Below are positions 7,393 to 13,828 of a stretch of 31,829 nucleotides of DNA, piece by piece. A program made the position numbers and the translations under genes. This DNA is from a virus. The notes under the pieces were generated by a model that was given only the letters and a program-made list of their open reading frames with translations, was not told the DNA's origin and searched no databases. The stretch is from positions 1 to 31,829 of IMG/VR virus record IMGVR_UViG_3300049846_000155. One strand, 5' to 3'. The number at the start of each line of letters is the position of its first letter. Position 1 is the first letter of the stretch.

Positions 7393-7746
7393 ATGGCTAC
7401 TACAGTTACATTGACGGAATATACAAGATATGGAGCAGAGGCCAACATCGCTACTTGGACTTTGGCTAACGGTGAAACTGGAGAAGCTGTTCAGTTCCCT
7501 GGTAGTACTAGCAAGAGCGTTCAGTTCTCTGGCACCTTTGGTGCTGGTGGAACGGTTGTACTTGAGGGGTCAAATGACGGAACAACGTATTTCACCCTCA
7601 CTGATGGAGACACAAATTCTCTCTCTAAAACATCTGCTGCATTAGAGCACGTTTACGAAAACACACTATATTTAAGACCGCGAGTTACCGCTGGAGATGG
7701 AACAACTTCCATTAAAATCGTGCTCATGGTTAAGAGGGCTAAATAA
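7393..7746 (+). CDS. Small beta-rich structural protein
   Basis: A 117-aa protein rich in Thr, Gly and Val with alternating strand-like segments and no Cys. The core GAGGTVVLEGSNDGTTYFTL (about 51-70), followed by LYLRPRVTAGDGTTSIKIVL (about 92-111), resembles a small jellyroll or discoidin-like beta sandwich. It shares this pattern with the product of 8789-9121 (GAG, VV, SND, aromatic residue, then R..V...G...I.L), so the two are probably distant paralogues. Its position after the cement gene suggests a capsid decoration or fibre-base protein. AGGAGG precedes the ATG. I have no named family. Confidence 0.75.
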   Translation: MATTVTLTEYTRYGAEANIATWTLANGETGEAVQFPGSTSKSVQFSGTFGAGGTVVLEGSNDGTTYFTLTDGDTNSLSKTSAALEHVYENTLYLRPRVTAGDGTTSIKIVLMVKRAK

Positions 7747-8228
7747 TGAGCGATTTAATTAAAGCAGGACAGGACTTAAAAAGCTTTCTTGGAAAGTTTA
7801 AACCTTTGTTTGATGCTGCTGACAAGCTTGAAGCGGTTGGTTCATTAGAACAAGCTGCTAAGGAAGCTAAAGGTCAACACGAGAAAGCACAGAAGGAATT
7901 GAGCGAAGCCAAGGCCGCTGTTGAAGCTAAGAACGCAGAGTTTGAAGCTGCAAAGCAACTTGTTGAACTTACCAAGCAGGAAGTTGTTGCAATTAAGATG
8001 GCTGCTATTGAAGAGATGAAGCTTGCAAAACAAGCTGCTCAGGCAGAGCATCTTGCGGCAGTCAAAGACAAAGAAGCAAAGCTTGCAGAGCTTGAAAAGA
8101 AGGTCCATGAGGCTCATGTTGAAAAAGCCAAAGTAGTTGCTGAGGCTGAAGAGCATAAGCATCAACTGGATGAAATCAAAAAACACATTAAAGAAACAAA
8201 GCAGAAGTTTGAAGCTTTTGCTAAATAG
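7746..8228 (+). CDS. Long coiled-coil protein
   Basis: A 160-aa protein starting in a TAATG overlap with the previous gene. After a short N-terminal segment (DLKSFLGKFKPLFDAADKLEA) it is one nearly continuous Ala/Glu/Lys helix from about residue 30 to 158, with heptad-like spacing and no Pro or Gly after about residue 44. It is almost certainly a parallel or antiparallel coiled coil, about 19 nm long if straight. It lies among fibre-like genes, so it could be a rod or shaft, a head fibre stalk or an assembly factor. Because such low-complexity sequences match many unrelated proteins, no function is assigned. Confidence 0.75.
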   Translation: MSDLIKAGQDLKSFLGKFKPLFDAADKLEAVGSLEQAAKEAKGQHEKAQKELSEAKAAVEAKNAEFEAAKQLVELTKQEVVAIKMAAIEEMKLAKQAAQAEHLAAVKDKEAKLAELEKKVHEAHVEKAKVVAEAEEHKHQLDEIKKHIKETKQKFEAFAK

Positions 8229-8237
8229 GGGGAAAAC

Positions 8238-8783
8238 ATGTTGAAGTATGTACTAATTGGATTATTTTTGGCTGTAAACTCAAACGCCACTGTTAAGGTT
8301 TTCAACGCAAGCGGAGTTGACCTTGGTCACTTTGACGACATTAAATGCGGAGCAGGTGTAACTTGTTCTCAGTCTGCTGGTCGGTTGTCTATGACCGTAG
8401 AGTCAATCACTGGTGATCTTGTAGGTGATGGTGGAGATCAGTTATATGGCTTCTTGCAAAATCAAGTTGCTTCTACTACTACAGCTATCACTGCTTCTCA
8501 GTGTGGAAGCACATTCGTAAGCAACTCTGCTGACGTAATGACTCTTCCTGAAGCTTCTACTGTTTTGGGATGCCGATTAACATTTGTATGTGGAACTGCT
8601 GATGACTTCGACGTTAACCCTGCCGATGCTTCAGACACAATCCTTCCAACTGGAGCTTTGACTCCTTCTGCTGGCGATGCAATTCGTTGTACCGACGCTG
8701 GTGGTGGATTTGTTCTTGAGGCTGTAGGTGCAAACGCATGGGCAGTACTTAGCACTAATCTTACAATTACAGACGTAAACTAA
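8238..8783 (+). CDS. Beta-rich structural-type protein with signal peptide
   Basis: A 181-aa protein with a clear Sec-type N-terminus: a Lys at position 3, hydrophobic core YVLIGLFLAV, then NSNA before TVKVF, with likely cleavage after about residue 18. The rest is Thr/Ser/Gly/Ala rich. The second half, MTLPEAS...GCRLTFVCG...DTILPTGAL...AWAVLS, follows a beta pattern (LP-xx-G-xx-F-xx-V-xx-I ... W) found at the tips or bases of many phage fibres. The same pattern occurs in the tail fibre at 25308. Five or more Cys residues suggest disulphides, fitting a periplasmic or extracellular location. A GGGG sequence precedes the ATG. A signal peptide on a virion-type protein is unusual. Confidence 0.7.
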   Translation: MLKYVLIGLFLAVNSNATVKVFNASGVDLGHFDDIKCGAGVTCSQSAGRLSMTVESITGDLVGDGGDQLYGFLQNQVASTTTAITASQCGSTFVSNSADVMTLPEASTVLGCRLTFVCGTADDFDVNPADASDTILPTGALTPSAGDAIRCTDAGGGFVLEAVGANAWAVLSTNLTITDVN

Positions 8784-8788
8784 TCGTT

Positions 8789-9121
8789 ATGGGGATGGGC
8801 CAGCCTTCAGTATTGCCGCTGTTAAGTTCAGTGACTACTACTGGGGCTGGTTCTCATCATCCAATGTGGAACAGCGAGAAGGCTTTTCACATTATACACT
8901 CTACAACATCTGGTGCTGGGGCTGCTGTTGTCGTCGTTCAAGTTAGTAACGATGCAACGAACTGGTTAGATGCAGCTACATTTACTCTTACGCTATCAAC
9001 CACACCAACATCAGAAGCATTTTGTAGAAACGGACCATGGAAGTATGTTCGTGGAAAAGTTAATTCAATTAGTGGCACAGGAGCAAGCATAACGCTTATT
9101 GCTAGCAACCTGACCAGATAA
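8789..9121 (+). CDS. Small beta-rich structural protein, paralogue-like
   Basis: A 110-aa Thr/Ser/Ala-rich beta protein. Its core GAGAAVVVVQVSNDATNWLD (about 43-62) and the later KYVRGKVNSISGTGASITLI (about 86-105) mirror the product of 7393-7746, so it probably has the same small beta-sandwich fold. Both may decorate the capsid or sit at the base of the fibres encoded just downstream. ATG 8789 and ATG 8795 are both possible starts. The ribosome binding site is weak, and the gene lies 5 nt after the preceding stop, so translation may depend on reinitiation. Confidence 0.7.
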   Translation: MGMGQPSVLPLLSSVTTTGAGSHHPMWNSEKAFHIIHSTTSGAGAAVVVVQVSNDATNWLDAATFTLTLSTTPTSEAFCRNGPWKYVRGKVNSISGTGASITLIASNLTR

Positions 9122-9139
9122 AGCGGCAAGGAGGCCACT

Positions 9140-10351
9140 ATGTCTGTAGTGATAAATGAAGACCTCTGGACAGGTGGGGTTGGTACTGCTGATCTTGCTG
9201 CAATTATTGCTGCTGTAGATGGTTTAGAGGGCATGGTAGATGGAGTAGAAGCTCTACTAACCGCCATAGAAGCAGACACAACAACACTTGCTGCAATAGA
9301 TTACGCAACAGAGGCAAAACAAGACACTATCATTGGTCATGTAGATGGAATTGAATCTACATTAAACACTATAGCAGGTCAGGTTTACACAGAAGGTGAT
9401 GTAGATACATCCATAACTGGTCCTGCAATGTTAGCTGAGGAAGCTTCTACAAGCACTTTAAAACCAGTAAACACAAAGCAACTTGGAATACAGGTTACCA
9501 GCTCTGATTATGGTTTAATAACTAATTCAGTTATTCATGGTCTTAGTTCTGCTGGTGGTGGAACATTTGTAGATGCCAAGGTTAATCCAAGCGGATCTCT
9601 TGAGGTTAATGCTAATCAAAGCACACACGACAATCTAAATGCTAACGCAAATATTCAGGTAGCTAATACAGACGTATCAAACGCCAATCCTGTTCCAATC
9701 AGTGATGCAGGTGGATCTGTTACAGTAGATGGAACTATTGCTGCAACTCAGTCTGGAACTTGGAACATTAACAATATTAGTGGAACAGTATCGCTTCCTA
9801 CTGGTGCTGCAACCGCAGCAAACCAAACTACCGCAAACTCGTCACTATCCTCTATTTTAGCTGCTGTTGATGGCCTAGAAGGATCAGTAGATGGTGTAGA
9901 AGCGTTGCTTACAACCATAGATGGAAGAGTCGATGGGTTAGAGGCTTCCACATCCTCTATTGATTCTAAAACACCTGCTTTAGGACAAGCTCTTGCGGCA
10001 GCGTCTGTCCCAGTGGTTTTGACTGCAGCACAGTTAACTACGTTAACACCACCAACAACTATAGGTACAAAAACAGATTTAACTCCATCTGCACCAACAT
10101 CTGCAACCGTTGGGGTGGCATCAGCTCAGGCAGTTGCGGCAGCAGCCACTCGTAAGGGACTGGTTCTTATCAACACAAGTGTTAATACAATATCTTTAGC
10201 TTTTGGATCTGCTGCAGTACTTAACTCTGGAATTACTTTGTATCCAGGTGGTGTATATGTGATGGACGAATACACATATGACACAGGTGCAGTTAATGCG
10301 ATAGCAAGTGCAGCATCAAGCAATCTATCTATTCAGGAGTACTTAACTTGA
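9140..10351 (+). CDS. Fibre-like structural protein with repeated coiled-coil motif
   Basis: A 403-aa Ala/Thr/Ser-rich protein with a strong ribosome binding site (AAGGAGG, about 9128-9134). The short motif AAVDGLEGxVDGVEALLTxI occurs twice, at residues 24-43 and 241-260, with shorter relatives GHVDGIESTLNTI (about 67-78) and DGRVDGLEAS (261-270). Its 7-residue spacing suggests trimeric coiled-coil segments. A centre of the type SGTWNINNISGTVSLPTGAAT (about 205-225) is common in phage surface proteins. The C-terminal about 85 residues (GLVLINTSVNTISLAFG ... LYPGGVYVMDE) look like a compact beta sandwich seen at the end of many decoration proteins. It probably encodes a head or tail fibre segment and is coupled to the next gene by a TTGA overlap. 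Confidence 0.75.
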   Translation: MSVVINEDLWTGGVGTADLAAIIAAVDGLEGMVDGVEALLTAIEADTTTLAAIDYATEAKQDTIIGHVDGIESTLNTIAGQVYTEGDVDTSITGPAMLAEEASTSTLKPVNTKQLGIQVTSSDYGLITNSVIHGLSSAGGGTFVDAKVNPSGSLEVNANQSTHDNLNANANIQVANTDVSNANPVPISDAGGSVTVDGTIAATQSGTWNINNISGTVSLPTGAATAANQTTANSSLSSILAAVDGLEGSVDGVEALLTTIDGRVDGLEASTSSIDSKTPALGQALAAASVPVVLTAAQLTTLTPPTTIGTKTDLTPSAPTSATVGVASAQAVAAAATRKGLVLINTSVNTISLAFGSAAVLNSGITLYPGGVYVMDEYTYDTGAVNAIASAASSNLSIQEYLT

Positions 10352-12621
10352 TTAAGAATCCTGTAGCCTTCATAGGACAAAGAGTTCTTGGTGGCACAAG
10401 TGGTTCCATACCATATATAGATTCTAATTCTGCTCTTGCTCAAGACAATACCAAGTTATTCTGGGATGCAACCAACAAGCGCCTTGGAGTGTCTATCGCA
10501 GCTCCTGTGTGCCCACTTGATGTAGATGGGACATCTGGAAATTATACCGATGGTTTATCACTAAATCGGTATGGAGTGGCTAGATTTTCAAGAACAAATA
10601 CAACGTCGCTATCTGGTGGAGACTCTGATGGACAGATGCATCTTGAGCTTAGCCTTAATCCATCTACTTCATACGCAGGTCTAGCTACAAATACGTTGAC
10701 CTCATTTCTTTTAATACCATCAGGAAATGCTCAGAACTTCACCACAACTGGGATGAGAGCGGCTAACTTTACGTTTCGTCATCTTGGCACAGGAACGGTA
10801 TCGACAGTAAACGGACTAGCATCTGGATTTGGTCTTACATCCACAGGTACTGTAACAACACTTATTGGTATTGCTGCGTCTGCTATTAATAGCGGCGGTG
10901 GTACGATAACGCTTCTTGAGTCATTTCGTGTTTCACAACCCTCTGGAAGAACATCTGGATCACCTAACTCTACGTTCACTACGATTTATGGAATCAACAT
11001 CCAAGATCAGACGCCAACAGGTGCTAGCAACACTGTTACTAACGCTCCAATTGCTCTTAAGATTCAGAACCAAACTGGCAGCGGTGCTTACGGAATTCAG
11101 ATGGGTACTGGCCTTAACTATTTTGCAGGAAGTGTTAGGATTGGGTCTACTACTGCTCCAACCAATGCTCTTGATGTTACAGGAACGGCCACGGCAAGCG
11201 TACAGGTCACTACACCAGTTGTTAGCGGTGGCACAGGAAGTGGTAATACACTAATATTAGAATCAAACGATACCACATGGCCTCGTACTGCATATATAAC
11301 AACAGATCATCTAACAATTGGCGCAAACTATACTTATCCAACTGGGAGTGCTGCTACTCTATATGCGATTCAGATTAACGAGGCTATAAGTTCTATTGAT
11401 GTAGCAAATCCAAATATCAACACGATGAACATTGTACCAACGTGGACATATACCACCGGACAATCGTGGGGACTAGTTCTTAAGGCGGCACTTAATTTTA
11501 TTCCAAACGTAACCAGTGCGGTAGGTGCTGGAGGAACTGATTCATGTATTTACGCAGGTATAAACACTCAGCCACAATTAACCATATCTAGTGGTTCTCG
11601 TACATGGACTAACTTCTGGGGACTTGCAGTAGATCCTCGTAATGTAGGAACAAGTGGAACTATCACTGCAATGATTGGTGTTCGAACACGTGGCAGCGTT
11701 GCCTCAGGAACCACCGCCACATCATATCAGGCTTTTACGTCGGACTTCTCAAGTGTATCAGGATCAACTGTTGGAACATTCTATGGATCAACCGTACAGC
11801 CAACACTGGCTGGGACAACCACAGACTTCTTTGGTCATCTTGTAGCACCAAGCATTACTGGTACGTGTACTAATTTCTATGGATTTAAGGTTACTGATTC
11901 GTCTACCCCATCTGGTACAAAGATTGCGTTTTATCACTCAGGAACAAATGCTCACTCTAGATTTCAGGGAATGGTAATGATTGGCGCAGATTCAGCTCCA
12001 TCGTATCCATTGCATGTAACAGGAAGTATAGCATCTTCGTCTCTTACTTCTGGTCGTGTACCATTTGCCACCACAAACGGTGAGTTAATTGATGACTCTA
12101 CGATGACATTTGGATCTACACGTTTAACATTACAAAATTTAACATCAACAAATGATACATTTTTAAATTTAGTTTCTATAGGTGGAAGTGTTTATAGCTA
12201 TAACAGCGTAGATACGGTTGGCAACGGAATGTCCTGTATCAGAGCACAGGTTAATTTAACCGCACAAAGTGCAGCTGTAGGAACAACGACGCTTTATACT
12301 CCAGGCATATCTAACATGTACTGCGTTAATATATATTTGAAGGTAACAAGGGCGGCAACTACAAGCTCTACTCTTGGTGCCGTTACGATAGGCTTTACTG
12401 ATCCAACAGACTCTGTCGCCCAAAGTGTTACTGTTCAACTAGGACGAACCGACGGCAACTCAGGTTCTACATATATTGGTAATAACACCACGACGGTACT
12501 TCAGGGTAAGTGCATTATCCACGCAAAGAATGGCGTCGCTATAACATATGCCATTGGTTATACTAGTTCTGGAGCTACAACCATGCAGTACAAGGCAACA
12601 ATAAGGCTGGAAGAAATATGA
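10348..12621 (+). CDS. Large fibre-like protein with knitted motifs
   Basis: A 757-aa Thr/Ser/Gly-rich protein starting at TTG 10348 in a TTGA overlap, with CAGGAG (10335-10340) about 8 nt upstream. Three motifs of the tail-fibre type (short strand, G-xx, AP, then L-xV-xG) occur: RLGVSIAAPVCPLDVDG (45-61), RIGSTTAPTNALDVTG (264-279) and MIGADSAPSYPLHVTG (544-559). Between them lie long beta-rich stretches with repeated YG/FYG turns. The last about 110 residues form a separate beta-rich unit ending YKATIRLEEI. No chaperone or peptidase domain and no catalytic pocket is visible. It is probably a trimeric fibre, but its location between cement and tail adaptor genes makes a head fibre as likely as a tail fibre. 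Confidence 0.75.
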   Translation: MIKNPVAFIGQRVLGGTSGSIPYIDSNSALAQDNTKLFWDATNKRLGVSIAAPVCPLDVDGTSGNYTDGLSLNRYGVARFSRTNTTSLSGGDSDGQMHLELSLNPSTSYAGLATNTLTSFLLIPSGNAQNFTTTGMRAANFTFRHLGTGTVSTVNGLASGFGLTSTGTVTTLIGIAASAINSGGGTITLLESFRVSQPSGRTSGSPNSTFTTIYGINIQDQTPTGASNTVTNAPIALKIQNQTGSGAYGIQMGTGLNYFAGSVRIGSTTAPTNALDVTGTATASVQVTTPVVSGGTGSGNTLILESNDTTWPRTAYITTDHLTIGANYTYPTGSAATLYAIQINEAISSIDVANPNINTMNIVPTWTYTTGQSWGLVLKAALNFIPNVTSAVGAGGTDSCIYAGINTQPQLTISSGSRTWTNFWGLAVDPRNVGTSGTITAMIGVRTRGSVASGTTATSYQAFTSDFSSVSGSTVGTFYGSTVQPTLAGTTTDFFGHLVAPSITGTCTNFYGFKVTDSSTPSGTKIAFYHSGTNAHSRFQGMVMIGADSAPSYPLHVTGSIASSSLTSGRVPFATTNGELIDDSTMTFGSTRLTLQNLTSTNDTFLNLVSIGGSVYSYNSVDTVGNGMSCIRAQVNLTAQSAAVGTTTLYTPGISNMYCVNIYLKVTRAATTSSTLGAVTIGFTDPTDSVAQSVTVQLGRTDGNSGSTYIGNNTTTVLQGKCIIHAKNGVAITYAIGYTSSGATTMQYKATIRLEEI

Positions 12622-12914
12622 CAAAAGAAGAATATATTAAGGGAATCACCGACTCTAGAATCATGGACAACCCAGACGCCGTTTCTAGTTTTTTAGTTCA
12701 GCTAGCGATTCTTCCAGACGATCAAAAGCTTGCTCTAATTAAGGGATTCGTTTTGCAGATAGGCGAACAAAAGCTTCAAGAGAACACGGAGAGCCTACAA
12801 GGAATTGAAACTAGATTTGCGCAGGAAAAGGAAGCACAGCAAGCTAAATTGCTTCTTGAACAATCAATCATCGCGGATATACTCCAAGAAAACCAAATAG
12901 GAGAACCAACATGA
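12618..12914 (+). CDS. Small helical protein, unknown function
   Basis: A 98-aa protein starting in an ATGA overlap with the fibre gene and ending in an ATGA overlap with the next gene. The first half looks helical (SSFLVQLAILPDDQKLALIKGFVLQIG, about 24-50). The second half is a Gln/Glu-rich coiled-coil-like helix (about 52-90). It has no signal peptide and no Cys. By position it could be a fibre assembly factor or a small linker, but nothing in the sequence fixes a role. Confidence 0.65.
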   Translation: MTKEEYIKGITDSRIMDNPDAVSSFLVQLAILPDDQKLALIKGFVLQIGEQKLQENTESLQGIETRFAQEKEAQQAKLLLEQSIIADILQENQIGEPT

Positions 12915-13207
12915 TTAAAGACTTATCAAAAGCAGTTTTGGATTTAGACGGTAAAGAAATTATGGCATCTGAGGATAAGGCATTATTAATGTCTGACGCA
13001 ATAGTTCAAGCATTGCTTGCTATGCAACAGAACCAGACCCTTACTCTTGAAGAGAAAATGGACAAATATTTCTTGGCTAAAAAGGTAAAAGACAACCCAT
13101 CTAGCTGCGAGTTAAAAGCGGAAGAAATTACCGCCATTAAAAAGGCTGTGGGGGAGACTTATTTTCCAGTTGTGGTAGGATTTATAGTAACGGAATTAGA
13201 AAAATAA
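12911..13207 (+). CDS. Small conserved phage protein, unknown function
   Basis: A 98-aa protein of mixed helices. It begins with KDLSKAVLDLDGKEI (about 3-17), has EEKMDKYFLAKKV (about 47-59), and ends with LKAEEITAIKKAVGETYFPVVVGFIVTELE (about 68-97). I recognise this order (LDGxx near the start, an EEK helix, then EEI-xxIKK-xVG-x-x-xPxVVG) from small proteins encoded near capsid or tail genes in many phages. No function is known to me. It is linked to the preceding gene by an ATGA overlap and followed 9 nt later by the adaptor gene. Confidence 0.7.
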   Translation: MIKDLSKAVLDLDGKEIMASEDKALLMSDAIVQALLAMQQNQTLTLEEKMDKYFLAKKVKDNPSSCELKAEEITAIKKAVGETYFPVVVGFIVTELEK

Positions 13208-13216
13208 GGAGTTTAA

Positions 13217-13828
13217 ATGGCGTCTGATACGGAGATTGCTAATCTTGCACTTAGCCACCTTGGAGTTGGTAAGGAGATCTCTGATCTGACGACAGAGAGA
13301 TCACAAGAGGCTCTTGTGTGTAAGCGGTTTTACGAAATAGCAAGAGAAGCAACTCTTAGGGATTTTCCATGGCCTTTTGCTACAAGGTTTGTATCTGCCA
13401 CACTCATTGAGGAAGACCCTACGGATGAGTGGGGGTATTCTTACCGATATCCTGCAAACTGTCTCAGAATAAGACGCATCCTGAGTGGCATAAGAAACGA
13501 CAACAGGCAGTCTCGCGCTCCATATAAGCTTGCCCAGGACGATAATGGAAAGTTGTTCTATTGCGACATCGACGAAGCGGAGATAGAATATACTGTAAAC
13601 GAAGACAACGAGGACATGTACGATTCTGATTTCATCATGGCCTTTTCTCTTCGGCTTGCCGCATACATCGCTCCAAGGATAACCGGAGGAGATCCGTTTA
13701 AGCTTGGTGAAAGAGCAATGCAGCTTTACTTGTTTGAGCTTAATTCTGCTAAAAATAATGCTCTCAATGAGGAGCAAGTAGAACAAGATGTAGAGAGCGA
13801 ATACATCAGAGCGAGGGATGGAATTTGA
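13217..13828 (+). CDS. Tail adaptor (tail tubular protein A / gp11-like)
   Basis: A 203-aa protein that should bind beneath the portal and join it to the tail nozzle. It has the family layout: MASDTEIANLALSHLGVG at the start, RFYEIAREATLRDFPWPFATRF (about 37-58) where a conserved RD-xPW-xFA is diagnostic, then YRYPANCLRI (about 76-85). The second half is a helix pair (DSDFIMAFSLRLAAYIAPRITG, about 135-156) with the typical LA-xx-IAPxITG motif. AAGGAG lies 8 nt upstream of the ATG. The stop overlaps the TTG start of the next gene (TTGA), a usual arrangement for the adaptor and nozzle pair. Confidence 0.88.
   Translation: MASDTEIANLALSHLGVGKEISDLTTERSQEALVCKRFYEIAREATLRDFPWPFATRFVSATLIEEDPTDEWGYSYRYPANCLRIRRILSGIRNDNRQSRAPYKLAQDDNGKLFYCDIDEAEIEYTVNEDNEDMYDSDFIMAFSLRLAAYIAPRITGGDPFKLGERAMQLYLFELNSAKNNALNEEQVEQDVESEYIRARDGI

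Noticed and set aside
7845-8186. Hydrophobic 113-aa minus-strand frame
   Set aside because: It is the complement of the Lys/Glu-rich coiled coil, which automatically reads as Phe/Leu-rich. It has no ribosome binding site.
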